Shown: piece after piece, positions 18,874 to 28,038 of the stretch | How positions within the stretch are numbered: the stretch's first letter is position 1 | Layout of the letters: the number at the start of each line of letters is the position of its first letter | Assembly: GCF_009295635.1 (NCBI RefSeq) | Contig: NZ_WHIW01000004.1 | Span: 204,192-268,191 of the forward strand | Direction of reading: 5' to 3' | From: Alkalilimnicola sp. S0819 | GTDB taxonomy: Bacteria > Pseudomonadota > Gammaproteobacteria > Nitrococcales > WHIW01 | Length of the DNA stretch: 64,000 bases | The notes under the pieces: model-generated | What the model saw: the letters and a program-made list of their open reading frames with translations, nothing else | Databases searched by the model: none | Told to the model about the DNA's origin: nothing | Made by a program: the position numbers and the translations under genes

Positions 18874-20052
18874 TCAGGCCGGTTGCGCCAGCGTGTAGCC
18901 GCGCAGGCTGCGGGCGAAGTCCTGCAGTGCCCGCACGCCGCTGGCCTCGGCCTGGGCACACCAGTCGGCCAACTGCTTGCGCAGGGTCTCGTGGCTGTGA
19001 CTGGATCGGGCCCAGAGCGCCTGCAAACGCTGCTTGTACTCGTAGACCAGCTCCAGTTGCTGGCTGCGGCTTAGTACCTGCTGCAGGCGGTTGCGCTGGC
19101 GTTCATTGATCAGCGAATCCTCGCGAATCAGCAGCCGCTTGGCCGGGCGGTAGAGCTTGCGGCAGGTCTGGTCTGCCCGGTGCAGTTCCTCGCGCACGGT
19201 GGGCAGCACCACTTCACGGCCATAGCGCGCCAGCACGTGCAGTCGGTTGACCACCACGGCACTGACCGTGTCACGGTCGATCTCCTGTTTCCCCGGGGCG
19301 ATCACCGGCTTGGGTGCCACGCGTTTCACCCGGGCCAGGCCCACCCGCTCCAGGCCGCGGATGTACGCCCAGCCCAGGTCGAACTCGCCCCGGCGCAGCG
19401 CGAATTTGGCGCTGCTCGGGAAAGCATGGTGATTGTTGTGCAGTTCCTCGCCGCCCACCAGGATGCCCCAGGGGGTGAGATTGGTGGAGGCGTCACTGGG
19501 CTCGAAGTTGCGATAGCCCCAGTAATGGCCCACACCGTTGATGACACCCGCCGCCCAGAAGGGGATCCACACCATCTGGATGGCCCAGATGGTCAGCCCA
19601 ATCGCGCCGAACAGGGCCACGTCGATCACTGCCATGAGGGTGATGCCGAGAAAGGGGTAGCGGCCGTAGACGTGGCGCTCGATCCAGTCGTTCGGTGTGC
19701 CGTGGGCATACTTGCGCACGGTTTCCTCTCGCGCCGCCTCTTCCCGATACAGCTCGGAGCCGCGCCACATCACCGTGCTCAGGCCTTTCACTATGGGGCT
19801 GTGGGGGTCGTCCTCGGTTTCGCACCGGGCGTGGTGCTTGCGATGCACCGCCACCCACTCGGCGGTGACCATGCCGGTGGTCAGCCACAGCCAGAAGCGA
19901 AAGAAATGCGCCACACTCGGATGCAGCTCCAGGCCGCGATGGGCCTGATGCCGGTGCAGATAGATGGTGACGCTGGCGATGGTGATGTGGGTCAGGCCCA
20001 GGGTTGCGAGCACGTAGCCCCACCAGGGCAAATCGAGGAATCCGTTGAGCAT
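18874..20052 (-). CDS. Membrane fatty acid desaturase (delta-9 acyl desaturase family)
   Basis: A 392-residue integral membrane di-iron enzyme. The three histidine boxes are present: HRHQAHR at about residues 33-39, HRKHH at 70-74 and HNNHH near 206. Hydrophobic segments surround the boxes (about 10-32, 45-65, 140-180). The C-terminal 100 residues form a hydrophilic helical extension (RADQTCRKLYRPAKRLL...), also found in gammaproteobacterial aerobic desaturases of this size. It would introduce double bonds into acyl chains of lipids or acyl-CoA, adjusting membrane fluidity. No ferredoxin reductase partner lies next to it. It converges with the InaA-like gene. Confidence 0.93.
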   Translation of the reverse strand: MLNGFLDLPWWGYVLATLGLTHITIASVTIYLHRHQAHRGLELHPSVAHFFRFWLWLTTGMVTAEWVAVHRKHHARCETEDDPHSPIVKGLSTVMWRGSELYREEAAREETVRKYAHGTPNDWIERHVYGRYPFLGITLMAVIDVALFGAIGLTIWAIQMVWIPFWAAGVINGVGHYWGYRNFEPSDASTNLTPWGILVGGEELHNNHHAFPSSAKFALRRGEFDLGWAYIRGLERVGLARVKRVAPKPVIAPGKQEIDRDTVSAVVVNRLHVLARYGREVVLPTVREELHRADQTCRKLYRPAKRLLIREDSLINERQRNRLQQVLSRSQQLELVYEYKQRLQALWARSSHSHETLRKQLADWCAQAEASGVRALQDFARSLRGYTLAQPA

Positions 20053-20177
20053 CTGTGTTTATATCCGGGGCGTGGTGATGGAAGCTAGGACAATACGCTA
20101 CAGTCACTGGTTCCACGCACTATAGTGGATGGCGCCGACTTGCGGCCAGCAATACTCATAAATCCGGGCTCAGTTGC

Positions 20178-21374
20178 ATGCACGATATCTACCTGGCCAG
20201 GCAGCCGATATTCGACCGTGAACTGAACGTTTACGGTTACGAGCTGTTGTTTCGCCCGGCGGACACCGACCGGGCCGGTGTCATCGACGGCGACCAGGCG
20301 ACCTCGGAGGTGATCCTCAACGCCTTCACCGTCATCGGCCTCGATACCCTGGTGGGGCACCGCAAGGCCTTCATCAACTTCACCCGGGATTTCTTTACCA
20401 GCCCTCACCGCCTGCCCCTGCCGCCGGAGCGGGTGGTGCTGGAGGTGCTGGAAGACATAGAGCCGGACGCGGACTTCATCGAATCGCTAAGGGGCTGGGT
20501 GGGCGAAGGTTACCAGCTCTCGCTGGATGATTTTATCTGGCATGAGCGCTTGCGCCCGCTGGTGGAGCTGGCCAGCCTGGTGAAGGTGGAGGTGAGCGCG
20601 CTGAGCGATGAGCAGATCGCCGAGCACGTGCGTCAGCTGCGCCCCTACGGCGTGGAACTGCTGGCCGAGAAGGTGGAGACCCGGGAGCGTTACGAGTTTT
20701 GTCACCGGCTGGGTTTCGACTACTTCCAGGGCTATTTCCTTAGTCGGCCGCGGGTGATGCGCGGCCAGTCCATTGCCGGTCAGCGCCTGCCCACGCTGAA
20801 CCTGCTGGCCGCTCTGCACCGCCCGGATGTGGGGCTGGCGGAGCTCGAGGAGCTGATTGCCCGGGATGTCTCCCTCAGCTACAAGCTGCTGCGTTATCTG
20901 AACTCCGCTTTCTTCAGCATGCCCCGGCGCATCGATTCGATCCGCGAGGGGGTGCTCTACCTGGGCGTGCAGAAACTGCGTACCTGGGCGACCTTGCTCG
21001 CGCTCTCGGCCATGCCGGGGCAGTCGGAGGAGCTGCTTACCAGCTTGATGATTCGCGCGCGCATGTGCGAGGCGCTGGCCCAGGCGCTGGGGCGAGAGTC
21101 GGCGAGTCATTACTTCACGGTGGGGCTGCTCTCCGGCCTGGATGCGGTGATGGATGCGCCCCTGGAGGAGATCCTCGCCGCCTTGCCCTTGAGTGACGAG
21201 ACTCTGGCGGCGCTGCTGCATCAGCAGGGGCCGGCCGGAGAGCTGCTGGCGCTGACCCTGGCCTATGAGCGGGGTGACTGGGAGGCGTGCCGCGGTGCGG
21301 CGCTCTCGGAGGAGCAATTGCTGCAGGCCTACCTGGGGGCGGTGGCCTGGAGCGAGCGGGTCAAGTTCGATTGA
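20178..21374 (+). CDS. EAL-HDOD two-domain signalling protein (YuxH type)
   Basis: A 398-residue protein. The N-terminal EAL-like domain (about 1-190) starts IYLARQPIFDRELNVYGYELLFRP and retains several acidic and metal-site positions in modified form: FINF, VVLEVLED, LSLDDF, VKVEV, EKVET and a late Q in DYFQGYF. The EAL triplet itself reads Y-E-L-L. The HDOD domain (about 200-375) includes ISLSYKLLRYLNSAFF-like helix 'ARDVSLSYKLLRYLNSA'. Members of this class are often catalytically inactive c-di-GMP binders or regulators, and activity cannot be judged here. The stop overlaps the convergent hydantoinase gene by 14 nt. Confidence 0.9.
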   Translation: MHDIYLARQPIFDRELNVYGYELLFRPADTDRAGVIDGDQATSEVILNAFTVIGLDTLVGHRKAFINFTRDFFTSPHRLPLPPERVVLEVLEDIEPDADFIESLRGWVGEGYQLSLDDFIWHERLRPLVELASLVKVEVSALSDEQIAEHVRQLRPYGVELLAEKVETRERYEFCHRLGFDYFQGYFLSRPRVMRGQSIAGQRLPTLNLLAALHRPDVGLAELEELIARDVSLSYKLLRYLNSAFFSMPRRIDSIREGVLYLGVQKLRTWATLLALSAMPGQSEELLTSLMIRARMCEALAQALGRESASHYFTVGLLSGLDAVMDAPLEEILAALPLSDETLAALLHQQGPAGELLALTLAYERGDWEACRGAALSEEQLLQAYLGAVAWSERVKFD

Positions 21375-23355
21375 GCTTCAGGTGCAGATTGCCCTGCGTA
21401 TCCACCCGACAGTGCCAGCCCGGCGCCAGCCAGGTGGTGGAAACGGTCTCGGTGATCAGCGCTGGTCCCGCCAGCTCCGCGCCCGCCGCCAGCGCTTCTC
21501 GGGGCCATACCGGCACCGCGCCCAGGCCGTGTAGTTCGGCGTGTTGGGGTTGCACCCGGGCATTGCCCGGTGCGTCCAGTGCCAGGTTCGCGCTCGGGCC
21601 CTGCAGGCCCAGGCGCAGATTGACCAGTTCCACGCCTTCGCGCAGACGATGTCCGTAGCGCGCGGCGTGGGCCGCGTGGAAAGCCGCCGTGGTGGCCTCC
21701 CGGCCCTGCCAGGGCACGCTCAGGGTGTAGGCCTGGCCCAGATAGCGCAGATCGGCGCTGGCCTGTGCCCGCAGTTCTGACGCCGCAAAGCCCTCTTGGG
21801 CCAGCGCGGCTTCGCCCCGGGCGCGCAGTTCGCCCAGCGCGGCGTCGATCTCCGCCTCCTCCAGGTCGGCGAGCGGCCCGCGCAGGGTGCGCGAGAGCTG
21901 GCGCCCCCGGGGTGCGGCGAGCATGCCCAGCGCCGACAGCACCCCGGCGTGCACCGGGACCAGCGCCCGGTCCATCCCCAGGCTTTCCGCCAGTGCGCAG
22001 ACATGCAGCCCGCCGGCGCCGCCGAAGGAGCTCAAGGTGAACGTGCGCGGGTCGCTGCCCCGCTGCACGGAGATCACCCGCAGGGCGCGGGCCATGTGCT
22101 CGTTGGCGAGCCGGACGATGCCCTCGGCGGTTTCTTCCAGCGCCAGGCCCAGCTCCGTGGCGAGCGCGGCCACCGCCTGCCGGGCGGCGGCCAGGTCCAG
22201 TTGCATATGACCGCCCAGGAAGGCGTCCGGGCGCAGCCGGCCCAGTACCAGATTGGCATCGGTCACGGTGGGCCGTTGCCCGCCCCGGCCATAGCAGGCG
22301 GGGCCCGGGTCGGCGCCGGCGGACTCCGGCCCCACCTGGAGCATGCCGCCGGCGTCCCGATAGGCAATGGAGCCGCCGCCGGCGCCTATGGTGTGCATGT
22401 CCACCATGGGCACCGCCACCGGATACTCGCCGATGCGCCCCTCGGTGGTGAGCTGGATGGCGCCATCGATCAGCGCCACGTCGGTGGAGGTGCCTCCCAT
22501 ATCGAAGGTCAGCAAGCGTTCCACCCCCGCGGCGCGGCCGATGAAACGCGCCCCCGCCAGGCCGCCGGCGGGCCCGGAGAGCAGCATATGCACGGCGAGC
22601 GCCCCGGCCTGCTCGGCGTCGGCGGTCTCGCCGGAGCTTTGCATCACCGCAAGCCGCGCGCCGCGCGCACCGGCGGCGAGCCGGCGCAGATACCGCTGGA
22701 TCAGCGGGCCCACGTAGCTGTTGAGCCAGGTGGTGAGGCCGCGTTCGTACTCCCGGTATTCGGGCAGGACTTCGCTGGAGCGGGAGATGAACAGCTCCTC
22801 GGGCAGTGCCGCCGCTACGCGGCGCTCGAAGCGATCATCGAGAAAGGAGAACAGCAGATTGATGGCCACCGCTTCCGGTTGCAGCGCTCGCACAGCTTGG
22901 GCGAGCTTGCGCAGATCCGCGTCGCTCAGCTCTTCCACCACCGAGCCGTCCGCCCCCAGTCGGCCGCCGGTCTCCAGGCACAGCGCCGGGGGCACCGGCG
23001 GCGGTGTCTTCGGCGGCTGCAGATCGTAGAGCCGGGCGCGGTTCTGCCGGCCCAGAGTGAGCAGATCGCCCAGGCCGTGGTTGCTGATGAACACGGTGCG
23101 CACACCCTTGCCCTCCAGCACCGCGTTGGTGGCCACGGTGGAGCCGTGCACCAGGCGGATAGCCTGGTCGGCCAGGCCCAGCTCCCGAATCCCCTGCAGG
23201 ATGGCCTGTTCCGGGGCGGCGGGAGTGGAGAGCACCTTGTGGATGCGTAGACGCAGGCCGTCGTAATGGACGAAGTCGGTGAAGGTGCCACCGGTATCCA
23301 CCCCCAGCAGGTGGGGGTTCTCGCGGGCGTTTGGCTGGGCGTCGCTTTTCGTCAT
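21361..23355 (-). CDS. Hydantoinase A / oxoprolinase family protein
   Basis: A 664-residue protein. The start at 23355 begins MTKSDAQPNARENPHLLGV and precedes the ATP-binding phosphate loop VDTGGTFTDF. The open frame extends about 200 residues upstream, but only as a shadow of the ABC gene. The Hydant_A_N domain (about 15-190), central domain with FDMGGTSTDVALIDG near 285, and C-terminal domain are all present. Known members are subunits of ATP-dependent N-methylhydantoinase, acetophenone carboxylase, acetone carboxylase or 5-oxoprolinase, nearly always with a HyuB partner. No HyuB lies beside it, so the reaction is unassigned. It diverges from the ABC operon with only 9 bp between starts. 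Confidence 0.87.
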   Translation of the reverse strand: MTKSDAQPNARENPHLLGVDTGGTFTDFVHYDGLRLRIHKVLSTPAAPEQAILQGIRELGLADQAIRLVHGSTVATNAVLEGKGVRTVFISNHGLGDLLTLGRQNRARLYDLQPPKTPPPVPPALCLETGGRLGADGSVVEELSDADLRKLAQAVRALQPEAVAINLLFSFLDDRFERRVAAALPEELFISRSSEVLPEYREYERGLTTWLNSYVGPLIQRYLRRLAAGARGARLAVMQSSGETADAEQAGALAVHMLLSGPAGGLAGARFIGRAAGVERLLTFDMGGTSTDVALIDGAIQLTTEGRIGEYPVAVPMVDMHTIGAGGGSIAYRDAGGMLQVGPESAGADPGPACYGRGGQRPTVTDANLVLGRLRPDAFLGGHMQLDLAAARQAVAALATELGLALEETAEGIVRLANEHMARALRVISVQRGSDPRTFTLSSFGGAGGLHVCALAESLGMDRALVPVHAGVLSALGMLAAPRGRQLSRTLRGPLADLEEAEIDAALGELRARGEAALAQEGFAASELRAQASADLRYLGQAYTLSVPWQGREATTAAFHAAHAARYGHRLREGVELVNLRLGLQGPSANLALDAPGNARVQPQHAELHGLGAVPVWPREALAAGAELAGPALITETVSTTWLAPGWHCRVDTQGNLHLKLNRT

Positions 23356-23364
23356 AATGGCCGG

Positions 23365-24297
23365 ATGATAACGAATGGCGAGGGTGAAATCCTGCTGCAG
23401 GCCGAGGGTCTGACGCGCGCTTACGGGGAGCGCCAGGCCCTGCATGCGCTGGATCTGACGGTACGTCGGGGGGAAGTGCTGGGCCTGCTCGGCCCCAACG
23501 GGGCGGGCAAGTCCACCACCTTGCGCCTGCTCAGTGGCTGTCTGCCGCCCTCCGCCGGGCGAATCCGCCTGGGGGGCGTGGACCTGCTGGCCGAGCCCGC
23601 CCGGGCCAAGCGACGGCTGGGCTATCTGCCGGAGCATCCGCCCCTGCACCCGGAGTTGAGCGTCCAGGCTTACCTCGCCTTCTGCGCCCGGCTGCGCGGC
23701 GTGCCGCGAGGCCGCCGGGCGGCGGCAGTGGAGCGTGCCTTGGAGCGCTGCGGGCTGGGCGAGGTGCGCCGGCGGCTGATCGGTCGACTCTCCAAGGGCT
23801 ATCAGCAGCGGGTGGGCATTGCCCAGGCGCTGGTGCATGACCCCGCCCTGGTCATTCTGGACGAGCCCACCGTGGGGCTGGACCCGCTGCAGCTGCGGGC
23901 GGTGCGGGCGCTGATCGGTGAGCTGCGCGGGGAGCATGCGGTGGTGTTCTCCAGCCATATCCTCTCCGAGGTGCAGGCCCTGTGTGATCGGGTGCTGATC
24001 CTCGCCCGCGGGCGGGTGGTCTACAGCGGCGCGGTGCGCGAGCAGGCCCGGGCCGACCAGGTGGTGGTGGCCTTCGCGCCGGATCCCGGTGCCGAGGCGC
24101 TGGCCACTGTGGATGGCATTACGGTGGAGCAGGCCGTGGGCGAGGGTGAGTGGCTGCTGCGCCTTGCCAATGAGGCCGCCCGCGAGGCTCTGTTGCGCCG
24201 TGCGCTGGCCCGGGGTTGGCAGCTGCGGGAGTGGCGCTCGCCGGCCTCGTCCCTGGAGCAGCTCTTCCTGCGGGCGACCCAGCAGGAGGCGGCCTGA
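23365..24297 (+). CDS. ABC transporter ATP-binding protein (GldA-like)
   Basis: A 310-residue ATPase. The start at 23365 gives a normal N-terminus; the open frame from 23266 lies over the divergent hydantoinase gene. Walker A GPNGAGKS is at residues 43-50, signature LSKGYQQR near 142, Walker B LVILDEPT near 162 and the H-loop in VVFSSHIL near 195. A C-terminal extension of about 90 residues (VTVEQAVGEGEWLLRL...) is typical of ABC-2 export ATPases such as GldA/NatA. It pairs with the permease whose ATG overlaps its stop (TGATG). Confidence 0.92.
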   Translation: MITNGEGEILLQAEGLTRAYGERQALHALDLTVRRGEVLGLLGPNGAGKSTTLRLLSGCLPPSAGRIRLGGVDLLAEPARAKRRLGYLPEHPPLHPELSVQAYLAFCARLRGVPRGRRAAAVERALERCGLGEVRRRLIGRLSKGYQQRVGIAQALVHDPALVILDEPTVGLDPLQLRAVRALIGELRGEHAVVFSSHILSEVQALCDRVLILARGRVVYSGAVREQARADQVVVAFAPDPGAEALATVDGITVEQAVGEGEWLLRLANEAAREALLRRALARGWQLREWRSPASSLEQLFLRATQQEAA

Positions 24298-25043
24298 TGT
24301 ACGCCATCCTCGCCCGGGAGTTGCGCAGCCTGTTCGCCTCGCCGCTGGCCTGGCTGATCCTGGGCAGCACCCAGTTCGCCCTGGCCTGGTGGTTCATGCT
24401 GCTGGTGGATCAGTACGAGCAGGACTATCAGCCCCTGCTGGGCGGACTGAACAGCCCCCTGGGCGTGACCGACCTGGTGGTGGCGCCCTTCTTCTCGGGG
24501 CTCCCGCTGCTGGCGGTGCTTTTGCTGATGGTGGCCCTGCTGGCCATGCGCTTGCTGGCCGAAGAGCGGCGCTCGGGCACCTTGCCTTTGCTGCTGAGCA
24601 GCCCGGTATCGGGCACGGGCATCGTGTTAGGCAAGTACCTGGGGGGGCTGGCGTTCCTGGCGCTGCTGGTGCTGCTGTGGTCGCTGATGCCGCTCTCGCT
24701 GCTGCTGGTAACGGGGCTGGATGTTGCCCGGGTACTGGCCATGATGCTGGGTCTGCTGCTGCTCGCCGCGGCCCTGCTGGCGCCGGCACTGTACCTGTCC
24801 AGTCTGAGCGAGCAACCGGCCGGGGCGGCGGCGGCGAGCTTCGTGCTGAGCCTGATGCTGCTGATGCTCGGCCAAGGGGCGGGTGGCGAGGGGGCGCTGT
24901 CCTATCTGGGTGCGCTTGGCCATTATCAGGGCTTCACCCGCGGGGTCGTGGCCAGCCCGGCGCTGGCCTACTATCTGCTGCTCATCGTCGGTTTTCTCGG
25001 ATTCACCGTGCGGCGCCTGGACGCGCTGCGCCTGCAGGCCTGA
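24297..25043 (+). CDS. ABC-2 type permease (GldF-like)
   Basis: A 248-residue membrane protein with six predicted helices: about 18-38, 58-80, 105-130, 140-165, 172-195 and 222-240. It starts MYAILARELRSLFASPLAW, the usual ABC-2/GldF N-terminus, and has RLLAEERRSGTLPLLLSSPVSG between helices 2 and 3, the conserved cytoplasmic coupling segment of this family. The ATG overlaps the stop of the ATPase gene. It would form the pore of the exporter. Confidence 0.88.
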   Translation: MYAILARELRSLFASPLAWLILGSTQFALAWWFMLLVDQYEQDYQPLLGGLNSPLGVTDLVVAPFFSGLPLLAVLLLMVALLAMRLLAEERRSGTLPLLLSSPVSGTGIVLGKYLGGLAFLALLVLLWSLMPLSLLLVTGLDVARVLAMMLGLLLLAAALLAPALYLSSLSEQPAGAAAASFVLSLMLLMLGQGAGGEGALSYLGALGHYQGFTRGVVASPALAYYLLLIVGFLGFTVRRLDALRLQA

Positions 25044-25046
25044 ACC

Positions 25047-26375
25047 ATGCGCATGAACTCGCGCCTACGCTGGTCGCTGCGGCTCAACGCCGTGCTCTTC
25101 ACCATCCTCTTCCTGGCACTGCTGGGGGGGCTTGCCTGGTTGAGCACGCTCTACTCGGTGCAGTGGCGCTGGGCGGGGGCGGCCTACACCGAGCTCTCCC
25201 AACCCAGCCGAGCCCTGCTGGCCCGCCTGGAAGAGCCGCTGCAGGCGGTGGTCTTCGCACCCCGGGAAGGCACGGTAGCCGAACATCTGCAGCGGCTGCT
25301 GCGCCGCTACGCCGATCAGGCCCCCGCCGGCCTGCAGCTGGAGTGGGTGGATCCGCGCACCCGGCCCGATCTGGTGCGGGAGCTGGGCATAGAGCGCGCC
25401 GGTGAACTGGTGCTGCGCTACCGGGGCGCCCAGCAGCGGGTGCGGGTGCCCACCGAGCAGCACATCAGCGCCGCCATCGAGCGGCTGTTGCGCACCGGCG
25501 AGGCCTATATCGCTTATCTGACCGGCCACGGCGAGCGCTCGCTGGAAGGGGAGACCAACCATGACCTGGGCCGGTTCGGCGAGGCGCTGCGACGCAAGGG
25601 CTACCGGCTGCAGGCGCTGAACCTGGCCCGCATGCCGGCGCTGCCCGATAACCTCGCGCTGCTGGTACTGGCCGACCCCCAGGTGGAGCTGCTGCCGGGC
25701 GAACAGAGCATCGTCCAGCGCTATCTGCGCGAGGGCGGTTCGCTGCTGCTGCTGGCCGAGGCCGCGGATGCCAAGCATCTGGCCTTTCTGGAGCCGGTGT
25801 TGGGGCTGCGCATCCGCGCGGGGCTGATCCGCGACCCGCAGGCCCGGGAGCTGCTGGCCCTGGAGGACCAGCAATTGCTGGTGATCTCCGCCTACCCCGA
25901 GCACCCCGCCACCCGGGCGCTGGAGGCGCCCAGCCTGTTGCCTCGGGCCACCATGCTCAGCCCCGCCGGGCAATCGGACTGGGTGCCCTTGCTGCGCACC
26001 GGCACGGCGCAGCGCTGGGAGCCGTTGCCGGGCGTGACCGCCAAGGCCGAGGGCGGGCCGCTGTGGGTGGCGGCCACGGCTGAAAGGGCCGGCCATGAGG
26101 GCCGGCGCCAGCGCCTGGCGGTGCTGGGGGATGCGGATTTCCTCTCCAATGCCTACCTGGGCAACGGCGCCAACCTGCCTCTGGGACTGAACTTGGTGGA
26201 CTGGCTGGCAGAGGCCGAGGGCTTCATCGGCAGCTATGCGCGCCCCAGCCCGGATCAGCGCCTGAGCTTTGCGCCCTGGAGCCGGTATCTGATCGGCTTC
26301 GGCTTTCTGCTGGGGCTGCCGCTGCTGTTCCTGGGGCTTGCCCTGTGGCGCTGGTGGCGGCGGCGCGCCGGATGA
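25047..26375 (+). CDS. GldG-like ABC transport system auxiliary membrane protein
   Basis: A 442-residue protein with one N-terminal helix (about 14-36), a large extracytoplasmic region and one C-terminal helix (about 408-430) ending in an R/W-rich tail. The middle (about 45-390) has the GldG/ABC_transp_aux pattern, including TGHGERSL near 160 and LALLVLADPQVELLPGEQ near 205, resembling a ThuA/glutamine-amidotransferase-like fold. It starts 3 nt after the permease stop. It is the third member of a Gld-type exporter; homologous sets occur widely in non-gliding bacteria with no agreed substrate. Confidence 0.85.
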   Translation: MRMNSRLRWSLRLNAVLFTILFLALLGGLAWLSTLYSVQWRWAGAAYTELSQPSRALLARLEEPLQAVVFAPREGTVAEHLQRLLRRYADQAPAGLQLEWVDPRTRPDLVRELGIERAGELVLRYRGAQQRVRVPTEQHISAAIERLLRTGEAYIAYLTGHGERSLEGETNHDLGRFGEALRRKGYRLQALNLARMPALPDNLALLVLADPQVELLPGEQSIVQRYLREGGSLLLLAEAADAKHLAFLEPVLGLRIRAGLIRDPQARELLALEDQQLLVISAYPEHPATRALEAPSLLPRATMLSPAGQSDWVPLLRTGTAQRWEPLPGVTAKAEGGPLWVAATAERAGHEGRRQRLAVLGDADFLSNAYLGNGANLPLGLNLVDWLAEAEGFIGSYARPSPDQRLSFAPWSRYLIGFGFLLGLPLLFLGLALWRWWRRRAG

Positions 26376-27133
26376 ACGCCCGGCGCGCGTTGCTCAATCT
26401 GGCCCTGGCCCTGGCGCTGCTGCTGGTGGCCTGGCTGATCGTGGAGGCGCGCAAACCGCCCCCCACGGTGGCGGAGCAGCCGGTTTCGGAGATATCCCGC
26501 ATCCAGGTCGATGAGCGTTTCACCTTGCGCCGGGAAGGGGCGCGCTGGTGGCTCGCCGAGCCCCGGCGCCTGCCCGCCAGCCCCGAGCAACTGCAGCGCC
26601 TGCTGGATTTCCTGGGCACGCCGGTGGGCGAAACCCTGCGCGTCGCGGAGCTTGAACTTGCCCCCTTGGGGCTGGAGGCGCCACGCCTCACGCTGCGCCT
26701 GAATGGCGAGTCGCTCGCCTTCGGCACCCTGGACCCGATGAGCAAACAGCGTTATCTGCAACGAGGCGATCAGGTACTGCGGGTGCTGGACCCGATATCC
26801 TCCACACTGGGCGGCCCCTGGTGGAACTTCGTGGACCGGCGCCTGTTCGCCGAAGGGGCGAGGGTGCGCTCGGTGGCGTTCTCCGACGGGCGCCGTCTGG
26901 GTAGCGAGGACGCCCAGGGCTGGGAGGCGCTGCGCGCCACCATCGTCAGCCCGGAACCCGCCGCGCCCGTCGCGGCCCCATGGGTGCGCATCGTCACCGA
27001 GCAGGGCGAGCGCCGGCTACGCCTGCGTCGCGAGACGCCCGCCGGCCTTTGGGATGTGGAGCAGAAAATGCTTTACCAGTTGCCCCGGCGCTGGCTGGAT
27101 GAATGGTTTGGCCCGGAGGCGGACGATGCCTGA
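26372..27133 (+). CDS. DUF4340 domain protein, membrane anchored
   Basis: A 253-residue protein with an N-terminal transmembrane helix ([19 protein letters not shown], about 6-24) and a periplasmic beta-rich domain made of repeated strand patterns such as [21 protein letters not shown] and PTL-like [14 protein letters not shown]. This matches DUF4340, regularly the last gene of GldFG-like ABC operons. The ATG overlaps the preceding stop, and its own stop overlaps mutM by 8 nt, so all five genes may be one transcript. The function is unknown; an accessory of the exporter is inferred. Confidence 0.82.
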   Translation: MNARRALLNLALALALLLVAWLIVEARKPPPTVAEQPVSEISRIQVDERFTLRREGARWWLAEPRRLPASPEQLQRLLDFLGTPVGETLRVAELELAPLGLEAPRLTLRLNGESLAFGTLDPMSKQRYLQRGDQVLRVLDPISSTLGGPWWNFVDRRLFAEGARVRSVAFSDGRRLGSEDAQGWEALRATIVSPEPAAPVAAPWVRIVTEQGERRLRLRRETPAGLWDVEQKMLYQLPRRWLDEWFGPEADDA

Positions 27134-27947
27134 GTTGCCCGAGGTGGAAACCACCCGCCGTGGCGTCGCCCCCCATGTGCTGGGCCGAGCTGTCGTCGAG
27201 GTGCGGGTGCGCGAGCCCCGCCTGCGCTGGCCGGTGCCCCCGGAGTTGGCCGAGGGGCTCACGGGGCAGCGCATTCAGGCCGTGGAGCGTCGGGGCAAGT
27301 ACCTGCTGTTCGCGACCGCCGCGGGCACCCTGCTGCTGCATCTGGGTATGTCCGGCAGCCTGCGAGTGCTCCCCCACTGGGAAGCGCCGGCGCGCCATGC
27401 CCATGTGGATCTGGGCTTCGAGCATGGCCACTGGTTGCGCTACACCGACCCGCGCCGCTTCGGCAGCCTGCACTGGTGGCTCGGTGATCCGCTGCAGCAC
27501 CCCCTGCTCGCCCACCTGGGGCCCGAGCCGCTGGCGGAGGAAGGCGGTTTCGACGGCGCCTGGTTGTATGCCCGGGCGAAGGGGCGGCGGGTGAGCGTCA
27601 AGGCGCTGCTGATGGACAGCCGCACCGTAGTGGGCGTGGGGAATATCTATGCCAACGAGGCGCTGTTTCTCGCCGGTATACGCCCGGACCGGGCGGCGGG
27701 GCGCATCAGCCGGGCGCGCTACGAGCGGCTGGCGCAGACGGTGCGAGAGGTGCTGGCCCGGGCGATCGAGGCGGGTGGTACGACCTTGCGGGATTTCACC
27801 TCCGGCGAGGGCAAGCCCGGCTATTTTGCCCAGCAGTTGCATGTTTACGGCAGGGGTGGGCAGCCCTGCCCCCGGTGTGGCGATGCGTTGCGGGAGCAGC
27901 GCCTGGGCCAGCGCGCCACCACCTGGTGCCCACGCTGCCAGCGTTAG
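27126..27947 (+). CDS. mutM: Formamidopyrimidine-DNA glycosylase MutM (Fpg)
   Basis: A 273-residue DNA repair enzyme that removes 8-oxoguanine and formamidopyrimidines. It starts [13 protein letters not shown]: after Met removal the proline is the catalytic nucleophile, with the acidic E2 (PE) motif next to it. KRGKYLLF-like '[10 protein letters not shown]' near residue 57, [10 protein letters not shown] near 172 and the C-terminal zinc finger (CPRCG...CPRC, about residues 246-272) are all intact. The start is fixed by the Pro-Glu requirement and lies inside the DUF4340 gene end. An intrinsic terminator follows. Confidence 0.97.
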   Translation: MPELPEVETTRRGVAPHVLGRAVVEVRVREPRLRWPVPPELAEGLTGQRIQAVERRGKYLLFATAAGTLLLHLGMSGSLRVLPHWEAPARHAHVDLGFEHGHWLRYTDPRRFGSLHWWLGDPLQHPLLAHLGPEPLAEEGGFDGAWLYARAKGRRVSVKALLMDSRTVVGVGNIYANEALFLAGIRPDRAAGRISRARYERLAQTVREVLARAIEAGGTTLRDFTSGEGKPGYFAQQLHVYGRGGQPCPRCGDALREQRLGQRATTWCPRCQR

Positions 27948-27986
27948 GGATGCACGGATCGGCGCCCTGCTGCCCCGCCCAACGCA

Positions 27987-28013
27987 AGAAGGGCCGCGAT
28001 GTGCGGCCCTTCT
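27987..28013. terminator. Probable bidirectional terminator between mutM and the binding-protein gene
   Basis: A perfect 11-bp stem (AGAAGGGCCGC at 27987-27997 with GCGGCCCTTCT at 28003-28013) around a 5-base loop. It lies between convergent genes. The U-tract is short on both strands, so termination strength is uncertain, but stem quality and placement support the call. Confidence 0.75.
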
Positions 28014-28038
28014 CTTGGTGTCACGCCTCGGCTGACGC

